DNA of 64,000 nt from Streptomyces asoensis (GTDB lineage Bacteria; Actinomycetota; Actinomycetes; Streptomycetales; Streptomycetaceae). The notes below the pieces were generated by a model. The model had not been told where the DNA came from. It did no database searches and saw nothing but the letters and a program-made list of their open reading frames with translations. Position numbers and translations under genes: made by a program. The stretch is from the NCBI RefSeq assembly GCF_013085465.1, contig NZ_CP049838.1, forward strand, positions 5,332,001-5,396,000. Direction: 5' to 3'. Positions 1 through 8,550 of the stretch are shown here, piece after piece (the first letter of the stretch is position 1; each line of letters begins with the position of its first letter).

Positions 1-294
1 GTATCCCCCCGGCTCACCCGCCGCCTGCTCGACGCCCACGCCCACGACGTCCTCGCGCCCGACGCCGGGCCTCGTACGGACCCGCGGCTGGCGGCGCTCA
101 CCGAACGCGAGCACGAGGTGCTCGTGGCCATCGGCACGGGCTGGACGAACGCTGAGATCGCCGAACGGTTCGTGCTGACCGAGTCGACCGTGAAGAAGCA
201 TGTGGGCCGGGTGCTGGCCAAGGTCGGTGCCCGCGACCGTATCCAGGCGGTCATCCTCGCCTACGACGCGGGACTGGTCGCTCCGCGGCAGTGA
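1..294 (+). CDS. LuxR/NarL-family response regulator, C-terminal part
   Basis: This reading frame is open from the first base and ends at TGA 292-294, giving 97 residues of a protein whose start lies outside the window. It contains a complete GerE/LuxR DNA-binding helix-turn-helix: LTEREHEVLVAIGTG, then NAEIAERFVLTESTVKKHV and a final helix ending DRIQAVILAYDAG. This is the layout of two-component NarL/FixJ regulators, whose receiver domain would lie upstream. The partner kinase is not visible. The protein is inferred to be a cytoplasmic transcription factor; its targets cannot be told from the sequence. Confidence 0.85.
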   Translation, partial: VSPRLTRRLLDAHAHDVLAPDAGPRTDPRLAALTEREHEVLVAIGTGWTNAEIAERFVLTESTVKKHVGRVLAKVGARDRIQAVILAYDAGLVAPRQ

Positions 295-381
295 GTGCCG
301 CCCACTCTTTCATGTTGGAGACATGACAGTGCGCCGCCGAGGTGACTCGGCGGCACACTGCCGTGCGTCAGGCTTCTGGTC

Positions 382-1740
382 TCAGTTGGTCGACTTCGAG
401 GCGGTGCGCTCCTTGTACAGCTTCAGCGGTACCCGGCTGATGATCGAGTCGAGGGAGGAGTTGTTCCGACCGTCGGCCCAGGTGACGTACGCGTACCCGC
501 CGGCGATCTCGATCCCCGACCAGCGGTCACCGGGCGGGCCCGTCTCGCCGACCGGCTCGGTCACGTGGTTGACCTGCACCGGTGCGCTGAACGAGCGTCC
601 ATGGTCGAAGGAGACGACCGAGAACCCGTCGCCCGCGGTAGTCCGCCACATGACCCCCAGATCACCGTTGGCGCCGAAGTCGATCGCCGGACGCACGGCG
701 CCCGGAGTGGAGATCGTCGCCGGCCCGGTCCAGGTCCTGCCGGCGTCCGGGGTGGTGTAGACGTCCAGCGTGTTGGAGTCCCGGGGGACCATGACGGCGA
801 ACCGGCCGCGGTGGGAGGTGTCGGCCGCCACCCACGGGACGGGGTCGGCAGCCGCGCCCAGGGCCGGAACAGGTACCAGGGACCCGGTGCCCGCCGGAAC
901 GGGGGTTCCCGTGCCGTCGTTCACCGTCGTGTTCGTCCACGTCTTGCCGTCGTTGCGGCTGACGTGGAAGTTCACGGGCTTCCCCGCCTCCTGGGAGGCC
1001 GACACGAGGATCCCGCCGTACACGGCGATCTCACGCCCCGGATAGCCGCACACCAGCGGGATGCCCGGTGCCACCTCGATGCAGGGCATCGGACCCGGGA
1101 TCACCCGCGAGTCATTGCTGAAGGTCTTTCCGCCGTCGGCGCTGACGGAGACCGCGCTCGGGTACTCCCACGCCGCCCCGGCGACCGCGTAGACCTTGCC
1201 CGTCGCGACGTCCACCCGCATCTTCGGGGCGCCGCCGAGGAGCAGCGGCGTGGACACCGGGTCGGTCCAAGTCCGGCCGCCGTCCGTCGACTTGGCGACC
1301 TGGTTGTGGTTCAGCAGGTTCGCGGCCAGGCCCGAACTGACCTGGTTGTTGTCGACGTACACGGTGCCCTTCGCGTCGAACTGCACGCTGGGCTCACCGC
1401 ACTTGGGCGCCGCCGTGCCCAGCGGCCATGCCACCTGGGTCCAGGTGTCGCCCCTGTCGTTCGAGTAGGCCAGGAAACACCCACCGTCGATCGGCTCAAG
1501 ACCCGGCGACGGCGGGAAGATCGTCGAGACGAAGACGAGGTTCTTCGGATTCCTGGGGTTGACGGCGACCGTGGGCTGGCCCTCTTTGGTAGCCGGCATG
1601 TTGGTGACGTCGACTTCGTGAATGGCTGCGTCGCCCACGCCGTTCGGCGAGGCCACGGCGGCGGGTGTTCCAGACAGCAGGAACAGTGCGGAGAATGCCG
1701 CCGCGCTTAATGTCGCGGATGAACTTCTGAACAGCACCAT
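382..1740 (-). CDS. Secreted Asp-box (BNR) repeat protein, sialidase-fold
   Basis: The 452-residue protein starts at ATG 1740, preceded by a GAGGA-type ribosome site; a longer frame reaches 1857 but has no better start. A signal peptide occupies about residues 1-29, with a hydrophobic core and an AVASP cleavage region. The mature part carries at least six Asp-box motifs (SNDRGDTW, STDGGRTW, SADGGKTF, SRNDGKTW, TPDAGRTW, SFDHGRSF), the mark of beta-propellers of the sialidase/BNR class. Function is therefore probably an extracellular glycan-active or glycan-binding propeller. I did not identify the arginine triad of true sialidases, so the enzyme name is unsafe. Codon 11 is TTA (1708-1710), the rare leucine codon read by the bldA tRNA, which suggests expression linked to development. 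Confidence 0.8.
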   Translation of the reverse strand: MVLFRSSSATLSAAAFSALFLLSGTPAAVASPNGVGDAAIHEVDVTNMPATKEGQPTVAVNPRNPKNLVFVSTIFPPSPGLEPIDGGCFLAYSNDRGDTWTQVAWPLGTAAPKCGEPSVQFDAKGTVYVDNNQVSSGLAANLLNHNQVAKSTDGGRTWTDPVSTPLLLGGAPKMRVDVATGKVYAVAGAAWEYPSAVSVSADGGKTFSNDSRVIPGPMPCIEVAPGIPLVCGYPGREIAVYGGILVSASQEAGKPVNFHVSRNDGKTWTNTTVNDGTGTPVPAGTGSLVPVPALGAAADPVPWVAADTSHRGRFAVMVPRDSNTLDVYTTPDAGRTWTGPATISTPGAVRPAIDFGANGDLGVMWRTTAGDGFSVVSFDHGRSFSAPVQVNHVTEPVGETGPPGDRWSGIEIAGGYAYVTWADGRNNSSLDSIISRVPLKLYKERTASKSTN

Positions 1741-1998
1741 GTAGTCCTCAATTTCCACGTCCGGTAGAACAGAATTCCTTTGTCCACATCGCTCATGGAC
1801 GCCTGGTTCCTGCCTGGGCCGCTGACATCGGGTTCCCGCCCGCGGTCCCAGAGTCAATGACCCGTTCCATTACCAGTGGGCAAAATCGACTGCGGCAGGC
1901 GGTAAACTGGCTTCTCTTCGCTTCGCTGTGATCCGGCCCGCTCAGGCTAGAGAGGAACGCTCTCGTGTCCGTGGGACTACGGGAGACAATCGGCCCGA

Positions 1999-2024
1999 CG
2001 GAGTGGTACCGGAGTACCATTCCG
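1999..2024. promoter_or_regulatory. Inverted repeat, possible operator
   Basis: Two 11-base arms (1999-2009 and 2014-2024) flank a CGGA loop with one mismatch; the inner arms are TGGTAC/GTACCA. The repeat lies in the roughly 430-base stretch upstream of the Asp-box protein gene, which otherwise shows no gene. An operator or a cruciform is possible. No T-run follows, so a terminator is less likely. Confidence 0.3.
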
Positions 2025-2246
2025 ACTGGCGAATCTCTCATTTGCGGGTAATTTCCTCGAAACCGGCGGCAGAGTTCAAAGCTGCGGCAGGTGATGGCCG
2101 GGGTGGGCATGAGCGGATGGCGGGCGAGGCCGTGGGCACGCGAACTCGCGGGTTCACGGGCATCGTTCAAGAGCGGGTCCGGGCGATCGCAAGCAGCGCG
2201 TCCGTCGAACCGCGGCGTGCATGTCCGTCCACCGGCGGGCTGTCGG

Positions 2247-2770
2247 TCAGCCGACCACGGTGTGGACCGCGCCGCCCGGCACGAAGCAGACCTCGTCGCC
2301 GTCGAGGGCGAGTCGGCCGTAGTGAGGTGCGGGGAAGCGGGCGGGAAAAGAGGAACGCGTCTTCGTCGAGCGCCCGTCGCACGAGTGCGTGCCGGGTGGC
2401 GACTGCTGTGAAGTAGGCCCGTACGCCACCGGAGTTGAGCCGCAGCACCGCTTGACCGAGCGTGTGGCCCGGTGCGTGTTCGACGGTCAGGCTCGGCGAG
2501 ATCTCGAACGGCAACGGAACGACCTTCGCCAGGCCCGCTTCGGCCACCGGCCGCCCGCACTCGTCGAACACGTTGGGGTTGAAGTCGTTGGGGTGCGGCG
2601 GCCCGGCCGTGTCCCACCGCAGTTACTCCTCCGCCGCGAACACGTGGTCCGCGTCGGGGAAGGTGGGCATCCGACTCCCCTCGCACCAACGGGTGGTCCA
2701 GCCGCAGTGATCGAGAGCATCACAGCGAAAGGCCACCCGGTGGCGCAACCCGCACGTAACCCGAGGATCA
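2247..2770 (-). pseudogene. Broken metallo-beta-lactamase-fold hydrolase
   Basis: Fragments of one MBL-fold hydrolase are spread over different frames of the minus strand. From the 5' side there is DHCGWTTRWCEG (from the metal-binding HxHxDH segment), RMPTFPDADHVFAAEE followed by an in-frame TAA, then NVFDECGRPVAEAGLA and VEHAPGHTLGQAVLRL. After a one-base frame change near 2340 comes PARFPAPHYGRLALDGDE, the usual C-terminal block of this family. The order is that of an intact enzyme, but a stop codon, at least one frameshift and loss of the GD metal-ligand segment show the gene is dead. No intact copy is present in the window. Confidence 0.7.
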
Positions 2771-3021
2771 CGATGCGGCTGACTGCCTCTGTATGAAACT
2801 GCTGCGACCGAACAAGGTGGCTGGCAACCCGCTTACCGTCCAGCTAAAGATGTCCCTGCGCGACGTCAGTCGCGGGACTGGGCGGGTCCCCCGCTAATTG
2901 AATGTTGAGGGACGCGCGCAGGGGCGGGCTCTCGGACCTGGCCATCATCACGGGTGGCCTGGCCGAGGCTGCCCCACGGCGGTAAGCCAGGTTGCCCCTA
3001 GCGGGAAAGTGAGCTGTCCCC

Positions 3022-3204
3022 ATGGCAACCGTCGGTTGGGCCGCGGTGATCGTCACCTCGATAGGTGGGTTGATCTTCGTCCTGAGTTACCTGCTCGAGC
3101 AGGTACCGCCACTGTCGGACAAGGCCGTCGAGGCGATTGCGGCGGTTCGTCGCCTGATCGACGCCTGGCGTGGCGGCGAACAGGGGCCTCCTCCTGGGAT
3201 GTAG
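3022..3204 (+). CDS. Small membrane protein, unknown
   Basis: The frame encodes 60 residues from an ATG behind a weak purine-rich site. It has one clear hydrophobic segment (about residues 6-24, AAVIVTSIGGLIFVLSYLL) and a short amphipathic, charged C-terminus. A single-span protein of this size is common beside Streptomyces mobile elements, but I do not recognise the family. It lies just outside the left repeat of the integrated element, in a stretch that may itself be old element DNA. It could be a chance frame; codon use is only moderately convincing. Confidence 0.45.
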   Translation: MATVGWAAVIVTSIGGLIFVLSYLLEQVPPLSDKAVEAIAAVRRLIDAWRGGEQGPPPGM

Positions 3205-3315
3205 GTAGAGCGTTCGTAGGTCGAAGCTCTACCCGCGCCTGTCTGATGCTGCACTGACCAAGTCCTTGTGGCGCGGCTATGGTGCGCACCGCGCCCACTG
3301 GTCTACACAACAAAC

Positions 3316-3342
3316 AACCCCCAGGTCCATGACCTGGGGGTT
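3316..3342 (-). terminator. Hairpin left of attL, tRNA-type terminator
   Basis: A perfect 12-bp stem (3316-3327 with 3331-3342) closes a CAT loop. Read on the minus strand it is followed by a T/G-rich tract. It sits immediately beside the left copy of the tRNA 3' end and closely resembles the hairpin 11887-11913 downstream of the intact tRNA. It was probably the terminator of the tRNA before integration, or belongs to an older element. Confidence 0.6.
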
Positions 3343-3347
3343 CATAT

Positions 3348-3395
3348 TGGAGCGGGTGACGAGAATCGAACTCGCACTCTCAGCTTGGGAAGCTG
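3348..3395. repeat. attL: left 48-bp copy of tRNA-Gly 3' end
   Basis: These 48 bases are identical to 11919-11966, which form the 3' half of tRNA-Gly from the anticodon stem to the encoded CCA. The sequences diverge at once on the right side (3396 versus 11967). A direct repeat of a tRNA 3' end flanking an integrase is the classic footprint of site-specific integration. The similarity also continues leftwards, less perfectly, beyond the core. Confidence 0.9.
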
Positions 3396-4317
3396 CGATC
3401 ATTTGAGGGCGGCTTGTGTTCTGACCTGGAGGAACGGTCGGATCGTGGCTCCATCGGACCGGGCTGCTTTCACCGTGGTTGCCCGCCGTTCCCCGCTCGA
3501 TCTGGTGCGCTTGTGGTGCAGAGACGAGCACGGCTTCAGCGGTGGACTTCACCGCTGCGGACGAGTAGGGAACGGAGGGGGTGCCGTTCATGAGTCAGGA
3601 TGGCGCCTGCGCACGCTGAGCCTGCGTGGCGCTCACGCGGTCGGCGGAGCCTCACGCGCCCATCGAAAGGCATCGGCGCACCCTGCGGGATCACCCAAGG
3701 GCGGGGATAGTGAGCGTGACAACCAGTGCAGCGCGCGACGAACGGACCGACCTCGGGGTTCGCTAGAACGCTGTAGTGGCTGGAGGGCTGAGCCGGGAGC
3801 ATGTGCCCGTTCGCCGTCGTCTCCAAGTCGGGCCAGCCGGGGAGCATTGGCACGGGAGCTGTACCGCGAACGGGGCACCGTCAGGAGACCGGCTGAGGGA
3901 CGGCGCCCGCTCTGGACACAGAGTTTGAGATCGGGCCTCATCCTTATCAGGTCGATCACCGTGGGCTCTTGGTGCTGGACACCTGGTGCCCTGCGACACA
4001 GGGGCGGTCGCTGGTGTCCGCCCCGGTCCGCCCCGGTCCGCAGCTATTGGTGTCAGCTACTGGTGTCACCCGTTGGCGGGGACTTGACAACGCAACGCCG
4101 ACGCCCCAACAGCCCAGGGACCTGGCACCAGGGCGCCTCTCGGCTGTCGCATCAGTACCTGCTGACGTGGGCAGAGTCCTGGCCACCGGCGAGGCATACA
4201 GCCGCCCCGCCCACCACAAGAAGGGCACCAAACCCCGGCGCACCGAGGAGCGGCAAACTTGACGGTCTGGGCCATGTGCAGCGGGCACGTGGCCGAAGAA
4301 TTTCACGGGGTACGTCG
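3396..4317. other. Gene-free element DNA, with 13-bp tandem repeats
   Basis: No convincing gene is seen in this 920-base stretch: frames are long only because of GC content, and GC3 is not coding-like. It holds a tandem pair of 13-base units at 4042-4054 and 4055-4067 (agctattggtgtc, then agctactggtgtc). A related TGGTGTC occurs near 4012, and a doubled 10-base unit at 4019-4040. These could be binding sites or eroded sequence. Confidence 0.4.
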
Positions 4318-4842
4318 GTGGATCTCAGCTCAGTGATCATCGCTGTCGCAGGCGTCGCAGGAACCCTGGGAGGGTCGCTACTCACCCAGCGCGGCTCCGA
4401 ACGAGCGAAGCGCCTGGAGATAGAGCTCGTTCGAGACCATGAGGAGGTCCGCGAGGCCCGTTCGCTGCGACGCACCTGCTATGTGGAACTCAACCGGGAT
4501 GCTCGGCAGTTCACCACCGCACTCAACCGACACCTGCACGTCATGAGGGAACGCGGCGTGGCGGAGGGCGACAGCGACGCACTCGAGGAAGCGAAGAACG
4601 CGCACCGCGATCGATACTCCGAAGCACAGATGATCGCCCCCGAAGAGGTACTCAGGCGAGCGAGTGTCGTCAACCAAGCCCTGAACAAGGTCTACGGCCA
4701 GGTCAAGCGCCTCGAACGCGGTGCCCCCGAACCAGGCGAAACGATGGAGACCGCGGCCCAGGCGCAGTACGAGGTCTGGGAGATGCTCCGAACTATGAGA
4801 ACCGCTATGCGCTACGACCTCGGTGTGTCGCATGAAGATTGA
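4318..4842 (+). CDS. Membrane-anchored helical protein, element cargo
   Basis: The GTG start at 4318 gives 174 residues. The first about 20 residues are hydrophobic (LSSVIIAVAGVAGTLGGSLL) and form a signal anchor. The rest is long, charged alpha-helix (SERAKRLEIELVRDHEEVRE, then further Arg/Glu-rich helices), looking like a coiled coil facing the cytoplasm. The family is not known to me. Similar anchored helical proteins are often found as cargo or maintenance genes in Streptomyces integrative elements. Codon use is normal for Streptomyces, unlike the DNA on either side, which supports a real gene. Confidence 0.65.
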   Translation: MDLSSVIIAVAGVAGTLGGSLLTQRGSERAKRLEIELVRDHEEVREARSLRRTCYVELNRDARQFTTALNRHLHVMRERGVAEGDSDALEEAKNAHRDRYSEAQMIAPEEVLRRASVVNQALNKVYGQVKRLERGAPEPGETMETAAQAQYEVWEMLRTMRTAMRYDLGVSHED

Positions 4843-5194
4843 GAGCTAGCGCAGCTGATGGCGCTCAGCTCCGTGCGAGTTCTCTTGTCTGCCTCGACCA
4901 GCCACAACTGATCGAAGCAGAGGTTAAAACGCAAGCTTACGCCTCAGCCGACGACAGCCAGCCACGACGATGGGTGCGCCGACCGGGCAGGCGCGCGTAT
5001 GCCTCGCTGCACCCCACCGGCCTCAGCCACGCTATCGGGGCTTGTCGTCGCCGACAGCAAGTTACACCCGGCCGGCTCGTGACGACGGCGTGAGCCATCA
5101 GCTCGGGGTTCAGCAGTCAATAGTGCTGACCTGGGTAAATGACCTAGCTGCGGCGTTATCGGCGGTGCCTTCATTCCCCGCTTGCCCCACCTGC

Positions 5195-5218
5195 GCGCGC
5201 TCAGCGCGCTGAGCGCGC
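5195..5218. promoter_or_regulatory. 24-bp perfect palindrome upstream of duplicated membrane gene
   Basis: The bases 5195-5218 are self-complementary across their whole length (GCGCGCTCAGCG on each arm, with no loop). The palindrome lies in the otherwise gene-free stretch 4843-5364, about 150 bases before the start at 5365. It may be a dimeric-repressor operator. With no loop and no T-run it is a poor terminator. Confidence 0.4.
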
Positions 5219-5364
5219 ACTGAGGACGTAACGTCCATAAACGGGCACGGAGGGTAGTCGGCTGGTTCTGTCGGCCCTGGTGTCGGCTGGGCAACCGAGA
5301 AGACGCGGCTATGCCGTGTGCCGATCGTGCTGCGGGACTCCAATGTAGGCAGGGTGGCGTGCGC

Positions 5365-7356
5365 ATGGTGAAGAAAGTCTTGGTGGCGCTGGGCATCGTG
5401 GTGGTCCTGCAAAGCCTTTTCGCGCTCTGTCTGATCAGTGCCCTTCAACTGCTCGTGCCACGCAACATGCCGTTCGGGGTGACCGGCGCGTCCCCTGTCG
5501 TGCACGCGGTGACATCGAAGATGTCGCTCCACACGCTCAGCTACAAGGACGAAGCGGCAGTAGTCGACGCGGTCGACCAGAGCAAGATCTACGGTGCCTA
5601 CCTCCCCGGCAAGACGAGGGACACTTTGATCGTGGTCCCTGCCAAGAGCTTCTTCGGCCGCGTGGAGCTCGAGGGCGCGTTCGCGGAGGGGGCCAAGAAG
5701 CTCGGCCGGCCCCTGACCGTGCGGACGCTCAAGCCGCTGCCCCAGAGTGACCGGCTGGGTGGTGTGGCGGGGTTGCTCCTGCTCCCGTTGCTGATCGGTG
5801 GGTACCTCGCCGCCGTCCTGGTGCTCAAGACCACCAAGACCGCCGCCGCTCCCTGGCGGGTGGCGATCCTGCTCGGCTACGCGACAGCCGGCGCGCTGGT
5901 GACCGACCTGATCGCCGGTCCGGGCCTCGGTGCCTACGCCAACAGCCACTTCTGGCCCCTGCTGCCATGCTTCATCCTCATCTCGGGCGCGGTCGCGCTG
6001 GCCGCCGCCGCTCTTCAGCGCCTCGTGGGACCACTGGGCACCCTCTTGGTGGTGATCCTGTTCGTCTTCCTCGGTGGGGCAGCGTCCGGCGGCAGCGGAG
6101 TGGCCCTGTTGCCTACCTATTGGCAGAACATCGGCGCCGTCTTCCCACCCCAGCACGCGGTCACGCTGCTGCGCAACGTGCTCTACTTCGGCGGCAACAA
6201 CATCAGCACTCCGCTGATCGTCCTGGGCCTGTATGCGCTGGTGGGTGCCCTCATCGTGGGCTACTTGGGACGCTGGGGGCCGGTCAGGGCGACGGGAGAC
6301 GACGCCCCCGAACAGGGCGCGGATGCAGCGACGGCACAGCCTTCGGGCCCGAAACCGGCTGTGCGGCTCATCGCCGCACTGGTGATCGCCGGAGTGATGC
6401 AGTGCCTGTTCACTGCCAACTACATGAGCTCCGGGCACGCACCCGTCGCGACCGACATGCCGTTCGGCGTGACAGCACAGTCCCCGATTCTGGCGGCGGC
6501 CCAGAAGAACATCTCACTCAAGGTCACCCATTACACGAACGAGGCGACCGCGAAGAAGGCCATCGACGAGGCCAAGATCTACGGAGCACTCATCTCCGGA
6601 CAGAAGTCCGACACTCTGATCGTGGTCCCCACCATCAGCGACGTCGCACCCCTCGACCTGGCAACCGCCTTCGAGGCCGCAGCCAAGAGCACCGGTCAGC
6701 CACTCTCCGTCCAGCAGTACGCGCCGCATCCGCTGGCGAAGAAGGATCCCTTCGGCCTCGTCGTCTCGCTCCTGCTGGTCCCCCTGCTCGTCGGCGGATA
6801 CATGGGCGCCACCATGCTCCGTACCACGACCGGAGCCCCCACGGGACGCTGGCGGGTCGCCATCATCATCGGCTACGCCATCGTCGCCGGCCTGGTCGTC
6901 AACCTCATCGTGGGCCCCTGGCTCCAGGGCTACCCCACCCAGAAATTCTGGATCGTCTGGCCGATCCTGTCCCTCATCATCGCCGCGGTCGCCTTCGTCG
7001 CCGCCGTCCTGCAAAAACTCCTCGGCGCCGCAGGAACACTCGTGACCGTCATCGCGGTCATCCTCTTCGGCAACCCCTCCTCCGGCGGAGCGAACGGAGT
7101 CCCCTACCTCCCCGCCTTCTGGGACGCCATCGGCCCCTACCTGCCACCGCGCAACGCCTACATCCTGCTGCGCAACTCGATCTACTTCGACGGCCACGGA
7201 ACGACACAGGCCCTGATCGTCATGCTCCTCTACCTGGTGGTCCCAGCCGCCGCCCTCGGCTTCCTCAACTGGTTCCGCACACCGCAGATCCCAGTAGCCC
7301 CCGAGACCGAAGCCGAAGCCGCAGCCGTAACCGCACCGGTCGGCGGCCTCCCGTAA
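5365..7356 (+). CDS. Internally duplicated multi-pass membrane protein, YhgE/ABC-2-like
   Basis: From ATG 5365 the protein has 663 residues made of two homologous halves (about 1-320 and 340-650). Each begins with one membrane span, then an extracytoplasmic block with MPFGVT, KIYGA and DTLIVVP. About five further spans follow, with LLxPLLxGGY, WRVAI and a PP(Q/R)xAxxLLRNxxYF signature. This single-span, outside domain, multi-span pattern resembles the YhgE/Pip and DUF3533 families related to ABC-2 permeases. No ATPase partner is encoded nearby, so transport is only an inference. The halves have diverged to roughly 40% identity by eye, so the duplication is old. The longer start at 5311 adds a Cys/Arg-rich, non-membrane leader and looks wrong. 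Confidence 0.75.
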   Translation: MVKKVLVALGIVVVLQSLFALCLISALQLLVPRNMPFGVTGASPVVHAVTSKMSLHTLSYKDEAAVVDAVDQSKIYGAYLPGKTRDTLIVVPAKSFFGRVELEGAFAEGAKKLGRPLTVRTLKPLPQSDRLGGVAGLLLLPLLIGGYLAAVLVLKTTKTAAAPWRVAILLGYATAGALVTDLIAGPGLGAYANSHFWPLLPCFILISGAVALAAAALQRLVGPLGTLLVVILFVFLGGAASGGSGVALLPTYWQNIGAVFPPQHAVTLLRNVLYFGGNNISTPLIVLGLYALVGALIVGYLGRWGPVRATGDDAPEQGADAATAQPSGPKPAVRLIAALVIAGVMQCLFTANYMSSGHAPVATDMPFGVTAQSPILAAAQKNISLKVTHYTNEATAKKAIDEAKIYGALISGQKSDTLIVVPTISDVAPLDLATAFEAAAKSTGQPLSVQQYAPHPLAKKDPFGLVVSLLLVPLLVGGYMGATMLRTTTGAPTGRWRVAIIIGYAIVAGLVVNLIVGPWLQGYPTQKFWIVWPILSLIIAAVAFVAAVLQKLLGAAGTLVTVIAVILFGNPSSGGANGVPYLPAFWDAIGPYLPPRNAYILLRNSIYFDGHGTTQALIVMLLYLVVPAAALGFLNWFRTPQIPVAPETEAEAAAVTAPVGGLP

Positions 7357-7427
7357 CCCGGCACCCTGACCCTGCGAGCGCGGCACGGACACCGGCCGGG
7401 CTGGAGCGGGACGAAGGCAGGAGCGCA

Positions 7428-7448
7428 GGCCCGGCCGGGGGCCGGGCC
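7428..7448. terminator. GC-rich hairpin between convergent genes
   Basis: An 8-bp perfect stem (7428-7435 with 7441-7448) closes a 5-base loop between the end of the duplicated membrane gene and the end of the convergent HEAT-like gene. It probably works in both directions. Confidence 0.45.
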
Positions 7449-7515
7449 GCGCGCGGGGAGCGGAGCGAGCCGCCTTGAACCCGTAGAGAAGGTTGTTACT
7501 CACCGACTGGCAGCG

Positions 7516-8295
7516 TCAGAACGGCGGCTCTTCGCTCCATCCAGCGCCTGGGTCTGCGCCCCACCGACAGCTGGCTGGTGATAGGTCGCTGTCGCAGTAC
7601 AGAAAGGGATTCCGCTGGCCTTCGAGCCCTGAGGAGTCCTCACTCCAGGCGTCGAGGGCATCAATGGCCCGCTCTCGGTGCTGCCATAGCTCGCTGGTTC
7701 CGAGAACCCGCCGGACCAGTGGTGCCAGTGTCGCTCGATGGCTGAGCAACTTGGGATCGTCCATGAGCGGGACGCACGCCGTGATCGCGGCTTCGCGTAC
7801 ATGGCGGTCGGTGTCGTGGACGTACGCAAGAGCGGCTGAGTACAACAGCGGCCGGATCTCACGCATAGACACGGCTGGCGGATAGTCCTCAAGAGGGAAG
7901 CCGTACCGTCGGCTTGTGGCATCGGCTGCGTCGGTGACCTCGTTGGCCACCGACGCAATCCAGGCCAGGAGTTCGGTCCGGATGTTGCCGGGCAAAGAAT
8001 GGCGGTCCTTGTCGACCGCACGCATCGTCCTCGGGTCGGGCAGGATCGCGGCCACGTACAGCGCTGTGGGCACTGTCGCCTCGTAGATCGTGTTCTGGTG
8101 GTGCAGGACACCGTGGATCTTGCCCAGTGCCTTGGATCTCACGACCTGATCTGCGTCCAGTAGCGCAACCAGCATGTGGGGCGCATCCGTGGCCGACCCA
8201 TACGCATGATGCAGTTCGGCCCAGTTTGTCTGAGCGAGTGTCCGCTGTGGATCAGGCAGACCAGAGGCGTACCAGGGCTCGGGAGTGTCTTTCAT
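7516..8295 (-). CDS. HEAT-repeat-like helical protein
   Basis: The 259-residue protein starts at ATG 8295, overlapping by 4 bases the stop of the upstream truncated gene. It is all-helical, with repeated units such as PHMLVALLDADQVVRSKALG, then ALAYVHDTDRHVREAAITAC and a following PKLLSHRATLAPLVRRVLGT. These are typical of HEAT or armadillo solenoids that score neighbouring domains in pairs of helices. There is no signal peptide or membrane span, so it should be a cytoplasmic scaffold or binding protein. It is likely element cargo; its partner was probably the truncated gene upstream. The function is unknown. Confidence 0.65.
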   Translation of the reverse strand: MKDTPEPWYASGLPDPQRTLAQTNWAELHHAYGSATDAPHMLVALLDADQVVRSKALGKIHGVLHHQNTIYEATVPTALYVAAILPDPRTMRAVDKDRHSLPGNIRTELLAWIASVANEVTDAADATSRRYGFPLEDYPPAVSMREIRPLLYSAALAYVHDTDRHVREAAITACVPLMDDPKLLSHRATLAPLVRRVLGTSELWQHRERAIDALDAWSEDSSGLEGQRNPFLYCDSDLSPASCRWGADPGAGWSEEPPF

Positions 8296-8546
8296 GCGAT
8301 CCGCCACAACGGTGCCGTGTATCTCTCTGGGCGGCTGGTGATGAGCAGCCGACGCAGATCGTCGCGTTGGAGGCCGCTGAGGTTCAGGACCTCTGTGAGG
8401 TGGCGGAACGTCGTGTGGGTGACTCCGTGGCTTCGAGCCTCGTTCTCGAACTCGTCGAGCTGCGGCAGCACGGTCGCAGGATCGAGCTTCACCGCCGGCT
8501 GGTCCTTGAGCCATGCGGCCTTGTTGCGCTCGTAGTCGATCTCCGA
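8292..8546 (-). pseudogene. 3' remnant of a gene cut at an element junction
   Basis: About 84 codons in the same operon as the HEAT-like gene look genuinely coding (from IDYERNKAAWLKDQ to the end RPERYTAPLWRIA). The frame ends in TGA that overlaps the next ATG. Upstream of about 8546 the frame runs antisense to another conserved gene, so the natural 5' end is missing. The product is not recognised. The 4-bp overlap with its neighbour shows that the two were once cotranslated. Confidence 0.5.
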
Positions 8547-8550
8547 GCCC

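Noticed and set aside
3268..4842. One 524-residue protein over the left part of the element
   Set aside because: Only the part from 4318 has coding-like composition and a start; the rest is low-complexity and holds the att copy.
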